Assembly (NCBI GenBank): GCA_023382535.1
Contig: JAHDWA010000044.1
Location: forward strand, 1 to 64,000
Origin: Anaerolineae bacterium
Lineage (GTDB): Bacteria > Chloroflexota > Anaerolineae > 4572-78 > J111
DNA: 64,000 nucleotides
Reading direction: 5' to 3'
A program made the translations under genes and the position numbers. Every line of letters starts with the position of its first letter. Position 1 is the stretch's first letter. The notes beneath the pieces are model-generated. The model was not told where the DNA came from. It ran no database searches and saw only the letters and a program-made list of their open reading frames with translations. Of the stretch, positions 34,379-42,970 are shown piece after piece.

Positions 34379-35098
34379 TCAAGAGACACGCTTTTGACAC
34401 ACCATGGCCGAGTGATAGGTCCACACGAAAGGGGCCAGTTGGGGCGCCAGGCGGAGGAGCAATTCTTTGGGAACATATCTCGACCAGGCTTTTGAACCGT
34501 ATTGATATTGATACAGCGGATAGGATGCGTGGAGGACGACCTGAGATAGGACTTCCAAATCACAAGATTGAACCAACTGCCTGATGGTTTTAGGTGAGTA
34601 GAAGTTGATATGCCCGACATGGTCAAACACAAAATCCTTTTTTAACCGCAAATTATCTTCCAAAGGCACTTCGACAAATACAAAATGGGCTACCCGGCTG
34701 GCCTCGTACAACAGGCGGCGCGGGTACTCAAGATGTTCCACCACATGGCTCAGGACAGCCAGATCGAATTTTTTATCATCGTAAGGAATGGTATAGCCGT
34801 CAAAGAGCCGGCACTCGATCAACGCTTTAATGCTGCGTTGCGAGATGGCTTTGACTCCGCTCGCCGATATTTCTAACCCATAGAGAGCTTCGCCAAACCC
34901 CAAATCTGACAACCTCTGCAAAATGGCTCCCTCACCCGCGCCAATTTCCAAAATCGTCCGGTGGGGATAGGAGGTGCACAGAGAAACGATATTTTTTGCT
35001 TTGTCAACCGCGCCTAAACGCCGCCACTCTGACTCTCCCTCGTAAAAATCCTCGTAATTTGTCTTCAGTTTGGCGCTGACCGAAAGGGGATCATTCAT
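34379..35098 (-). CDS. Class I SAM-dependent methyltransferase
   Basis: 239 residues from the ATG at 35096-35098, which overlaps the upstream stop by 8 bases. Motif I ILEIGAGEGAIL (about 47-58), an acidic strand-2 end, and the motif IV region LAVLSHVVEHLEYPRRLL fit the methyltransferase-11/23 type. In this locus it probably methylates a sugar hydroxyl of the glycan or its lipid-linked precursor. It is one of five methyltransferases in the operon, which suggests a heavily methylated polymer. Confidence 0.8.
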   Translation of the reverse strand: MNDPLSVSAKLKTNYEDFYEGESEWRRLGAVDKAKNIVSLCTSYPHRTILEIGAGEGAILQRLSDLGFGEALYGLEISASGVKAISQRSIKALIECRLFDGYTIPYDDKKFDLAVLSHVVEHLEYPRRLLYEASRVAHFVFVEVPLEDNLRLKKDFVFDHVGHINFYSPKTIRQLVQSCDLEVLSQVVLHASYPLYQYQYGSKAWSRYVPKELLLRLAPQLAPFVWTYHSAMVCQKRVS

Positions 35099-36248
35099 TG
35101 AGCAACTGTTCCCACTGATCGAGATGCCTGGAATAAGCAAAGCGATCATTAAAGAGCTTTAGCCCATTTAAGGCCAGAGATTGGCGATTTTGGGGATGAC
35201 GATACAACTTTTCAACAACTCCGGCGATTGCGACAGGAGCGGCTTCATCCAAAAGTACAGCCGTTTGTGAGTTTAACATCGCCGGAATCTCACCTGCCTG
35301 GGTAGTAATGACGGCACAGCCGCTGGCCAGCGCTTCCAGGATAGCAATCGGCTGGGCTTCGACCTTGTAACGGCTGGGCAAAACAAATAGATGCGCCTCA
35401 CGCAAAAGGTTTTCTTTAGCCCACCCTTCTGCGCCGTTGATCCAGTGCAATCGCACCTGTCTCGATTGGTTAATTTGTTTAAGCTGGTCTTCTAGCCAAT
35501 TTTTAGCTGCTGTACGTGTTGGAAAGCGTTGATCCGACTCGACAGACGTGATTTTACCACATAAGATCGCTTCGACGGGTAAGTTATCCTCACTGGCCAA
35601 GCGGCTGATTGCTTCGACAAATTCAGGGTAGCCCTTTGTTTCAATCAAACTGCTCAGGAAAAGAATTTTTAGAGGTTGACCTACCGGAATAGCCTGTTTC
35701 TCTGTACACTCCTGCTCAGTCACGGGCGTGATCAAACAGGTATTGTCCAGTTGAATGACTTTTTCAGTCGGGATACCGAAATCGCCAAGACGTCTTTGTT
35801 GATTCGGCCCCAATACGGTGATATAACGAGCCGCTCTGACCATCCGGCGCAGCAAGTGCACTTCCAAAGATTGCTTGTCCCAACTCATAAAAACATTTCC
35901 GTGCAGTGAGATAATCGCTTGGGAAGAGCCAAATATGCTTCTAACCAGTAGGGGCAGCCCATCCCGGAGCAAAGCGAACCGAGTCTGCCCGAGATTGACG
36001 TGCAGCATTTCCCGTCTTGGGACAAGCCACAAGCCCTTTAACCAGGCTGCGAGCAGGTGGAGGCCCAATACTAGCAACTCACTCCACCCTTTCTCACGGC
36101 TCGATTCACTAATCCGGTCCAAAACTGGCGTCTGAATAACCTCTACCTGCCAGCCTCGCCGACGTAATCCCTCAACCAGCATCTCTGAGGCAAAGCGCTG
36201 TCCAGAAAAACCACGACCGCTGCCATAAATGAAGTAGATTTTGCGCAT
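35091..36248 (-). CDS. GT4 glycosyltransferase
   Basis: 385 residues from the ATG at 36246-36248 (MRKIYFIYGSGRGFSGQRFASEML). It shows the GT-B layout: a donor-side segment KILFLSSLIETKGYPEFVEAI and VLPSRYKVEAQPIAILEALASGCAVITTQAGEIPAML with the E-x7-E motif. It is probably a cytosolic retaining transferase. The frame extends further upstream but only across the preceding intergenic gap. It lies 59 bases after the FkbM-type gene. Confidence 0.82.
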   Translation of the reverse strand: MRKIYFIYGSGRGFSGQRFASEMLVEGLRRRGWQVEVIQTPVLDRISESSREKGWSELLVLGLHLLAAWLKGLWLVPRREMLHVNLGQTRFALLRDGLPLLVRSIFGSSQAIISLHGNVFMSWDKQSLEVHLLRRMVRAARYITVLGPNQQRRLGDFGIPTEKVIQLDNTCLITPVTEQECTEKQAIPVGQPLKILFLSSLIETKGYPEFVEAISRLASEDNLPVEAILCGKITSVESDQRFPTRTAAKNWLEDQLKQINQSRQVRLHWINGAEGWAKENLLREAHLFVLPSRYKVEAQPIAILEALASGCAVITTQAGEIPAMLNSQTAVLLDEAAPVAIAGVVEKLYRHPQNRQSLALNGLKLFNDRFAYSRHLDQWEQLLNE

Positions 36249-36307
36249 GACTCTCGCACAACAGGCAGAGGATAAAAAAGTTACTGCTGTTGTCATTCTC
36301 GTAAAAC

Positions 36308-36985
36308 TCAAGTGTTCCAAAAAGTAAAATTGTGGTTTTCTTTAAAGATTAGCTTGAGACCATACTCCTCTAACTGTTTGACCGAAGCAGCAGTGGTTCG
36401 ACCCATTCCTGCCGCAATTTTATCGTGAAATTCGATACATAGTTGCTTGATAGAGACTTGATTACGGATAATGCTATCTATTACGCCGTATTCGCTGCCC
36501 TCAATATCCATTTTAACCAGATCAAAAGCAGTCCAACCGGTTTCAGCCAAAACAGTTTTGAGTGATTTGGCCGGGAATGAAACAATTTGGGAGAACATTG
36601 GATTTTGGGTTAGCGAATAAGAAGCATAATTAGGGTTTTTAGGCGGAACCAGAGAGATATTACCATCTTTTTCGGCTAACCCACAGGCTTGAAAACGGAA
36701 GTTGCTGCCCGGCTTCACCCTTTCGACATAAGCTACCGCTTTTGGGGTTGGATCAAGCGCCAAAATGTGACAGCCAAATCGCTCTACCAAAGCAAGGTCA
36801 AACGTAATATCTTCGCCAATGCCAGCAGAGACAATCCTGGAATTTTCATCCAGGCCGACAGTTTCAATCCACCAGCCGCCATACTCAGAACCAAGGCGAT
36901 AAAAAGTTGGCGATGGTTTGGGATATTTCAACCGGTCGGGAATTTGCTTTAAGGTGCGGCCCACTCTTTTAACGATAGTAATCAT
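36308..36985 (-). CDS. FkbM-family methyltransferase
   Basis: 225 residues from the ATG at 36983-36985, overlapping the upstream GT stop by 17 bases; the longer frame is only the shadow of that GT. RIVSAGIGEDITFDLALVERFGCHILALDPTPKAV is the SAM-binding half, and FDLVKMDIEGSEYGVIDSI is the FkbM signature (D-x-E-G-S/A). It probably O-methylates a sugar. The ribosome site is weak, so translation may depend on coupling. Confidence 0.8.
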   Translation of the reverse strand: MITIVKRVGRTLKQIPDRLKYPKPSPTFYRLGSEYGGWWIETVGLDENSRIVSAGIGEDITFDLALVERFGCHILALDPTPKAVAYVERVKPGSNFRFQACGLAEKDGNISLVPPKNPNYASYSLTQNPMFSQIVSFPAKSLKTVLAETGWTAFDLVKMDIEGSEYGVIDSIIRNQVSIKQLCIEFHDKIAAGMGRTTAASVKQLEEYGLKLIFKENHNFTFWNT

Positions 36986-38180
36986 TGACAGGGTAAGCAG
37001 TAAACTGATAGGCTGAATGCTGGTAAGCGGCCATAAATTGACGATTAATTTCCGCCCAGCTATGATTTTGTTCGACCATTTGCCGGCCTCGCACGCCCAT
37101 CCGGCGGGCCTGTTCCGGGTTTTGGGCCAGTTGGGTGAGACAGCGAGCCAGGTCGGCCACATTGCCTTCCTGATATTCCAGGCCATTGTTGTGGCTGACT
37201 CGTTCCGGCAGGGTTTGAGCGGCAATAACTAAGGGTAAAGCGCAGGCTGCTACTTCCAGGGTAGCGATAGAAACTCCCCGGGGCCAGCAGGCAGCATCAG
37301 CGGCCGCATAGTAAGCCGGCAAATCTGTTTGTTTCACCGCCGGATGAAAGATTACCCGGTCTGCCAGCCCTAAAGCTGCGACTGCTGCGTCCAGTTCCCG
37401 GCGATACTCGGCAGGAGGGTTGCCCAGCAGCAACACCTTGAGGTGGGGCGGACAGTGAGGTAAAGCATCTAACAGCCAGTGTACCCCTTTGGCCGGAATA
37501 ATTTTGCCGCTATAAATAACCAGAAAATCGGCAGGACCAAGCCCTAATTCTGTCCGCTTCGACTTGCAAACAAGCTCGTCGGGGCGGAATAGCCCCGTAT
37601 CTACACCCAGTTCAATGACCTGAACAGGGGGCTGGCTTAAGCCATAAACATCCCGCACAACCCCGGCAATTTCAGCGGTCACGCCGACCAGGGCATCAAC
37701 CCGGCGGCGAAACAGCGGCGCCAGTATCACTCTAAAGCACCGGTAGAACCAGGTTCCTCCTCGACTTTTTTTGAGATCAATCGGATGCTGGTGATCGTCT
37801 GCCAACAGCCAATACCCCAGCCGGGGTTTCAACAGAACCGCTTGCAAGGTGCTAAACTTGACTACGTTGTGAGCGTGAACGACATCTGGATGTAAAGCAG
37901 CCAGCACTTTTCCCAAACCCTGAAGCCAGCAGCGATAGGCGTGTTCAAACCGGACCGGCAACCGCCAAACGGGAATGTCGGCCTCGACAAACTGCCCTGG
38001 GGTGCGGATACGCTCGCCCAGCAGCGGTTGAACGGTGCTGGCGTAGTTGGGCAGGGGGGCATATCGGTCTGAGGTGACAACCGTCACCTCATGCCCCAGG
38101 CGGAGCTGCTCGCGGGCCAGAAAGGTCTCTTGATAACCTAACGCGGGTTGGAAATAGTCAATCAGATGGACGATTTTCAA
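36969..38180 (-). CDS. GT4 glycosyltransferase
   Basis: 403 residues with a GT-B fold: MKIVHLIDYFQPALGYQETFLAREQLRLGHEV at the N-terminus, FLVIYSGKIIPAKGVHWLLDALPH at about 225, and ADAACWPRGVSIATLEVAACALPLVIAAQ near 315-345. The E-x7-E motif region is altered (first Glu replaced in GVSIATLE), which is worth noting but not unusual. It sits ten bases before the oxidoreductase in gene order. Confidence 0.82.
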   Translation of the reverse strand: MKIVHLIDYFQPALGYQETFLAREQLRLGHEVTVVTSDRYAPLPNYASTVQPLLGERIRTPGQFVEADIPVWRLPVRFEHAYRCWLQGLGKVLAALHPDVVHAHNVVKFSTLQAVLLKPRLGYWLLADDHQHPIDLKKSRGGTWFYRCFRVILAPLFRRRVDALVGVTAEIAGVVRDVYGLSQPPVQVIELGVDTGLFRPDELVCKSKRTELGLGPADFLVIYSGKIIPAKGVHWLLDALPHCPPHLKVLLLGNPPAEYRRELDAAVAALGLADRVIFHPAVKQTDLPAYYAAADAACWPRGVSIATLEVAACALPLVIAAQTLPERVSHNNGLEYQEGNVADLARCLTQLAQNPEQARRMGVRGRQMVEQNHSWAEINRQFMAAYQHSAYQFTAYPVNDYYR

Positions 38181-38190
38181 TGTATGCCTG

Positions 38191-39240
38191 TCAGATGGGC
38201 ATGCCTAGGCCATGCTGACTCATAGATGCCTGCGCCGCTTCCAATGTTTTTACAACCTGTAAGCCTTCATACCCATCGGCCAAGGGCCGCTGGCCAGTAC
38301 GGATAGACTGAATAAAATCTTCACATTCCAACTTCAAGGGTTCGGTAAAGCTCACTTTGGGGATGAGCAGGTCGCCGGCACGGGTCAAGAGTTGAAATTC
38401 GGCAAACGTCTCGTAACGCCCCAAAGAGACGCTAGTGGGATCAACTGCTTTAGTGGCAGGTTGTTTGGTGAACCCTTTATCATAGAGCATAATTCGAGCG
38501 TCGGCGTTTACATCATCGTAGACAAGCATTTTCTCACTCCCGACAATGGTCATCCGGCGCACCTTTTGCGGGTCAAGCCAACTGATATGGATATTCGCCC
38601 CGATGCCGCCGGGGAAATCGAGGGTCATAAAAACTACATCCTCGATGCCTGGTTGGAGGTAAGAATAGCCGCGCGCGATAACCCGACTCGGCGGCGCATC
38701 AAGCCAGTAGGATAGGATGGAAAGGTCGTGAGGCGAAAAGTTCCATAAGGCATTCACATCCTGCCGTACCTGGCCCAGGTTAAGCCGTTGAGAGTAGATA
38801 TAATAAATTTGGCCCAATTCGCCCCGCTGGATGTATTCTTTCACCTTGCGCACGGCGGCGTTGTAGAGAAAGACATGTCCCACCATTAAGATCACGTTGT
38901 TGTGTTCAGCCAGGTTGATGAGTTCCTCGCATTGAGCGCTGGTCTGCGCCAGGGGCTTCTCCACCAACACCGATTTGCCCGCTTCCAGGGCAGCTTTAGC
39001 TAGCTCAAAATGGGTGTGAACCGGTGTGGCCAGCACAACGGCATTTATATCGCTGGCCTGCAGAACTTCGTGATAGTCAGCGGTAGCCTGCGCTTGCGGA
39101 TACTGCGTGCTAAAGCGAGCCAGGCGTTCAGGTCGAACATCACACAGCATCCGTAGCGCGGCTCCATCCACTGAAGCCAGGGTTCGAGCCAAATTGGGAC
39201 CCCAGTAACCCAGGCCAACCAGAGCAACATTAACGGCCAT
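38191..39240 (-). CDS. wbpB: Gfo/Idh/MocA oxidoreductase, WbpB/WlbA-like UDP-GlcNAcA 3-dehydrogenase
   Basis: 349 residues. The N-terminal Rossmann motif NVALVGLGYWGPNLART (4-20), VLVEKPLAQT (about 91-100, the conserved EKP) and the C-terminal beta-sheet domain match the family. The subgroup, with MVGHVFLYNAAVRKVKEYI and SPHDLSILSYWL, is the one found next to WbpE and WbpD. It would oxidise the C3 hydroxyl of UDP-GlcNAcA. Its start overlaps the aminotransferase stop by 11 bases, which supports a shared pathway. Confidence 0.85.
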   Translation of the reverse strand: MAVNVALVGLGYWGPNLARTLASVDGAALRMLCDVRPERLARFSTQYPQAQATADYHEVLQASDINAVVLATPVHTHFELAKAALEAGKSVLVEKPLAQTSAQCEELINLAEHNNVILMVGHVFLYNAAVRKVKEYIQRGELGQIYYIYSQRLNLGQVRQDVNALWNFSPHDLSILSYWLDAPPSRVIARGYSYLQPGIEDVVFMTLDFPGGIGANIHISWLDPQKVRRMTIVGSEKMLVYDDVNADARIMLYDKGFTKQPATKAVDPTSVSLGRYETFAEFQLLTRAGDLLIPKVSFTEPLKLECEDFIQSIRTGQRPLADGYEGLQVVKTLEAAQASMSQHGLGMPI

Positions 39241-40336
39241 GGTTAAATTCCTTTACTTGTTCCGCAATATAATTAATTTGTTCGGCGGTCAACTCCGGGT
39301 ACATGGGTAATGATAAAACTTCGCGGGCTGCTCGTTCTGTTTCCGCTAAGGTGACATCCCTATAACCCAATTTTAAGTAAGCCGGCTGGCGATGGAGCGG
39401 CACCGGGTAGTGGATTCCCGCCTCAACACCCTTTGCCTTGAGATGTGCCAGTAACGCATCCCGTTGAGCAGACCGCAGTACATAGAGATGATAAACGTGG
39501 CGCACGTCCGGTGCTTCCCAGGGCGTAACCAGCTCAAGGCCGGCCAGAAATTCACTGTAAAGTCGGGCATGGCTGCGGCGGGCTTCGGTCCATGCTTCCA
39601 GACATTTTAGTTTAACATTTAATACCGCCGCTTGGAGGGTATCCAGGCGTTCGCCGTAGCCCACCTCCTCGTGTTCATACTTGCTGGTGCGACCGTGGTT
39701 ACGTAAACGACGAACCCGAGCCATCAATTCCGAATCATTGCCAGATACGGCGCCAGCATCGCCATAGGCGCCCAGGTTTTTGCCTGGAAAAAAGCTGAAA
39801 CAGGCCAGATGACCCATGCTTCCGCAGGCTTGCCCGTGATATTTGGCTCCGTGCGCCTGGGCAGCGTCTTCAATCAAATACAATTGGTGGCGCTTAGCAA
39901 TGTCGAGCAGCGGCCCCATATCAGCCGGGTGACCGTACAGATGAACGGCGATAATTGCGCGAGTTCGAGGTGTGATGGCGGCCTCAACATGGTTAGGGTC
40001 TAAGTTATAAGTACGCGGGTCAATATCCACAAAAACTGGCTTGGCTCCCAGATAGGAGATTGGCTCGGCGGTGGCGATAAAGGTGTGGGCGGTGGTAATA
40101 ACCTCATCGCCGGGCTTCACCTGACAGGCTGCGAGTGCAAGTTGAAGTGCGGCTGTTCCCGAGGCGACGCCAACAACCTCTTTCGCGCTAACATAGTCGG
40201 CAAAAGCGTGCTCAAATTGGGTGACTTCACTGCCCATGATAAAGTTCGTGTTTTCCAGAACTCGTTGGATAGCGGCATCTACCTGGGGGCGAATGGTTTG
40301 ATATTGGGATTTCAAATCTACAAGAGGGATAGACAT
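39230..40336 (-). CDS. wbpE: DegT/DnrJ sugar aminotransferase, WbpE/WlbC-like
   Basis: 368 residues from the ATG at 40334-40336, with AAAGGA upstream. PLP fold type I with VASGTAALQLALAA (phosphate-binding), IEDAAQAHGAKYHGQACGSMGHLACFSFFPGKNLGAYGDAGAV (catalytic Lys in FPGKNL) and the C-terminal HYPVPLHRQPAY. It probably transaminates the 3-keto sugar made by the neighbouring oxidoreductase, giving UDP-GlcNAc3NA. It is between the partner oxidoreductase and acetyltransferase genes. Confidence 0.88.
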   Translation of the reverse strand: MSIPLVDLKSQYQTIRPQVDAAIQRVLENTNFIMGSEVTQFEHAFADYVSAKEVVGVASGTAALQLALAACQVKPGDEVITTAHTFIATAEPISYLGAKPVFVDIDPRTYNLDPNHVEAAITPRTRAIIAVHLYGHPADMGPLLDIAKRHQLYLIEDAAQAHGAKYHGQACGSMGHLACFSFFPGKNLGAYGDAGAVSGNDSELMARVRRLRNHGRTSKYEHEEVGYGERLDTLQAAVLNVKLKCLEAWTEARRSHARLYSEFLAGLELVTPWEAPDVRHVYHLYVLRSAQRDALLAHLKAKGVEAGIHYPVPLHRQPAYLKLGYRDVTLAETERAAREVLSLPMYPELTAEQINYIAEQVKEFNHGR

Positions 40337-40340
40337 AAAT

Positions 40341-40997
40341 TTAAGGTTCCTTTCCGGTGTTGAGGAGTTGGTTAGTTTGGTAGGCGGCAAGTTGGCTAAT
40401 ATCGCCGATAACACGAGCCGGATTGCCCACTGCCACTTTTCCGTCGGGTATATCACGAACGACGACACTGCCCGCCCCCACCAAGGCCCCTCGGCCAATT
40501 ACGACACCCGGCAGCAGGGTAACATTTGCGCCGATTTTTGACTGCGGCAACAAGTGGGGGCCTTGCAAATTGGCTTTAGCTGACGGGCTGAGTGGATAGC
40601 GAGCGTTGGTAAAAACCGCGTTAGGTCCAACCCAGGCGCCTTCTTCTAAAATTGAAAATTCAGGAATAAAAACGTTAGAGTGGATACGCACCTGGTAGCC
40701 GATTTGCACATGATGCTCAATGATTGAATGAGTTCCGATGCTGACATCATCACCAATTTGATTAAGTTCGCGGACCATTACGCCATGCCCTGTTTTAAAA
40801 TGAGCGCCGATGATATTACCGGCATAAATGACGGTGTGAGAACGGATGTGAGCGTTTGCACCAATCCGGGTTTCCAAGTCACCGGGCTGGTACCCTCGTG
40901 GGGCGACGCCAAGGAGGACGAATTCATCAATGATAGTAGCTTGACTGAGTGAAACGTTGGGATGGATGATAGCGGTTGGGGCAATATTATTTTGCAA
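40341..40997 (-). CDS. wbpD: Hexapeptide-repeat N-acetyltransferase, WbpD/WlbB-like
   Basis: 218 residues made of left-handed beta-helix hexapeptides (IGANAHIRSHTVIYAGNIIGAHFKTGHGVMV, IGANVTLLPGVVIGRGALVGAGSVV), ending in a short helix. WbpD-type enzymes acetylate the 3-amino group of UDP-2-acetamido-3-amino-glucuronate using acetyl-CoA. The position next to wbpE and wbpB homologues supports this. The protein is longer at both ends than the core of about 190, with a putative N-terminal cap. It overlaps the upstream gene by 11 bases. Confidence 0.82.
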   Translation of the reverse strand: MQNNIAPTAIIHPNVSLSQATIIDEFVLLGVAPRGYQPGDLETRIGANAHIRSHTVIYAGNIIGAHFKTGHGVMVRELNQIGDDVSIGTHSIIEHHVQIGYQVRIHSNVFIPEFSILEEGAWVGPNAVFTNARYPLSPSAKANLQGPHLLPQSKIGANVTLLPGVVIGRGALVGAGSVVVRDIPDGKVAVGNPARVIGDISQLAAYQTNQLLNTGKEP

Positions 40998-41721
40998 TGT
41001 CTTTCACCTTATTACGACGCCCAATAATCAAAAAATCATCGGCAGTTAGTGAATGTTCAAACCACTTACGTTGCCAAATACCTTCTGGTATTCTAGGCAG
41101 CCAAGGCCAGTGCTTGTGGAGTTTAGCATCTACAATCTTTACCATGTAACCGGGAAACCAGTCGAGAAACCGGGTGGTCAGGATTTCTACCCCCAAACTT
41201 TGGAAATGTTGGCGCATTTCCCGATCAGTTACGCGATAATGCCGAATGCCCAATTTTCCATCGTAGTAATATTTAGTCCAAAGCCAACTGAGCGAGAAAT
41301 TCATGTTAGGATGTTCTAACCAAACCAGCCCGGTTTGTGGTTTGGCAACACGGACATGTTCAGCAATAAGAGTACGCCTGAGGTGGGGGGTGGCAAAATG
41401 TTCTACCAGTCCCAGGGAGCAAACTATATCAAAAGTACCATCGGCTATGGGCAGGCGGAGACCATCTCCCCAAACAAAATTGTTCACTAGTACGCCGCCA
41501 GCGGCATTTAAATCTATCCCAAAAGTTGTTGCGCCATATTCTTGCTCAAACCAACGTAGCCAGCGTCCGTTAGAGCAACCAATTTCCAGTACACTCAGAT
41601 TACGCTGTTGGGGAATCAACTGGCGCAGTTCAGCGACTAGCTCCTGCTCCCATAGGTGAACTAGCGGAGGTATGTCGTCCAACTGTAAAATGTAATTGGT
41701 CCAATTAGTGCTGCTGTTCAT
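40987..41721 (-). CDS. Class I SAM-dependent methyltransferase
   Basis: 244 residues from the ATG at 41719-41721 with GAGG eight bases upstream. Motif I LSVLEIGCSNGRWLRWF (about 42-58) and FDIVCSLGLVEHF (about 105-117) identify the fold. The C-terminal half is rich in aromatic residues (WLWTKYYYDGKLGIRHYRVTDREMRQHFQSLGVE). Likely a glycan methyltransferase. The DNA from here to about 47.5 kb is visibly more AT-rich than the flanking chromosome. Confidence 0.8.
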   Translation of the reverse strand: MNSSTNWTNYILQLDDIPPLVHLWEQELVAELRQLIPQQRNLSVLEIGCSNGRWLRWFEQEYGATTFGIDLNAAGGVLVNNFVWGDGLRLPIADGTFDIVCSLGLVEHFATPHLRRTLIAEHVRVAKPQTGLVWLEHPNMNFSLSWLWTKYYYDGKLGIRHYRVTDREMRQHFQSLGVEILTTRFLDWFPGYMVKIVDAKLHKHWPWLPRIPEGIWQRKWFEHSLTADDFLIIGRRNKVKDIAK

Positions 41722-41731
41722 CAGGGCAACC

Positions 41732-42949
41732 TCAGAGGGCAACCTCATTAAAAACCTGAACCATCCGCTCGGTGATGTTTTGGCGTTCAAATTGAGTAAT
41801 GTACTGTGTATCAGGTCGAAAATCCTTGAGTTCGCCCCGCCGCCATTCATCAAAGATCATCCGGAGTTGTTGTTTCATACACGCCTGATCAAAAGGTAAG
41901 ACAAAGCCAGCTTTAGCTTGTCTAATGATCTTGGCCGTATCCCCATCTCTAGGAACTAAAGCCAGAATTGGCTTACCCAAACGCAGGTAATCGTAAGTTT
42001 TGGTAGGAGACCACTTGGCATACTCGGGCATCACCTCAAACAGAAAATGGCTACTCAAGGCGAAGGTAAACGCTTTTTTTCGAGGTAGGTGCAGGATGCA
42101 GGTCGAATTTGGCGCATTCATTTTTTGGATATAGGTAGCAGCCCGTCCTATGAAGACGGCATCGGCATTTTCATCTACCTCGTGGAGCGCTGCTAAAAAA
42201 TTACGAATCGGTTCCCTAAAAGATTCGTAAAAACTGCCCAGGAAAACAATCGTCAATCTGTCTGAGTCCTGAAATCTGGGTGATAATCCCGCAAAGGCCG
42301 ATTCGTCGTAACCATCAGTTATTACTACTACTTTACTTTCTTCGATTTTATGCAACTCAACCCAGCGCTGTTTAATGTGCGGATGGATTACCGTGACTTT
42401 GTCAGCTGTTTCCAGAATGCTGTGTTCTGCTCGTCTGATGCGGTTTTTATGCCACCTGCGCAAAGGCTGGAGAAGATATTGGTCGAATTGGACATTCAGA
42501 AAATCATTCACCGACCAGCCATCCAAAAAATCAGCTACCCAGGGAATGCCGAATTCTTGTTTCAGTTGCATTGCCACAAATGCAGTCGTAAAAGTTGGAG
42601 AAGCGCTATAAATTAAATCCACTTTTTCCTGACGCAGAATTTCTCTGGCAGCTAAATAAGCTGGACGCTGCCAACTTTTGTAGTAATCGGGAAAATCGGC
42701 CTCCAGCTTTAGGCGGCGGCGGGCATATAGCCAGGACTTTGGAGGTTCAAAGTGACCTACCCGGCACACTTTAGTTTCACTCGGAATTTCCTGCAAGAGA
42801 CTATAATCTTTGTCATAATTAACGCTGTCAGCCGCCGAAACCACGACAGGTTGCCAACCGAACTGAGGCAGAAATTTGGCAAATGCTACCCCTCGCCAGT
42901 CAGCGGCCATAGGCGGAAAAAAATAATCAATAAATAGAACTTTCTTCAT
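41732..42949 (-). CDS. Glycosyltransferase family 4-like protein
   Basis: 405 residues with GGGGAG before the ATG. KVLFIDYFFPPMAADWRGVAFAKFLPQFGW, then IPWVADFLDGWSVND, SDRLTIVFLGSFYESFREPIRNFLAAL and KWSPTKTYDYLRLGKPILALVPRDGDTAKII are characteristic of a WsaF/WbuB-like GT-B subgroup. The usual EAMACG motif is replaced by KTYDYLRLGKPILAL. Probably adds a sugar in repeat-unit synthesis. Confidence 0.78.
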   Translation of the reverse strand: MKKVLFIDYFFPPMAADWRGVAFAKFLPQFGWQPVVVSAADSVNYDKDYSLLQEIPSETKVCRVGHFEPPKSWLYARRRLKLEADFPDYYKSWQRPAYLAAREILRQEKVDLIYSASPTFTTAFVAMQLKQEFGIPWVADFLDGWSVNDFLNVQFDQYLLQPLRRWHKNRIRRAEHSILETADKVTVIHPHIKQRWVELHKIEESKVVVITDGYDESAFAGLSPRFQDSDRLTIVFLGSFYESFREPIRNFLAALHEVDENADAVFIGRAATYIQKMNAPNSTCILHLPRKKAFTFALSSHFLFEVMPEYAKWSPTKTYDYLRLGKPILALVPRDGDTAKIIRQAKAGFVLPFDQACMKQQLRMIFDEWRRGELKDFRPDTQYITQFERQNITERMVQVFNEVAL

Positions 42950-42970
42950 CCGGCTCCCCTTCAGGTGTAC

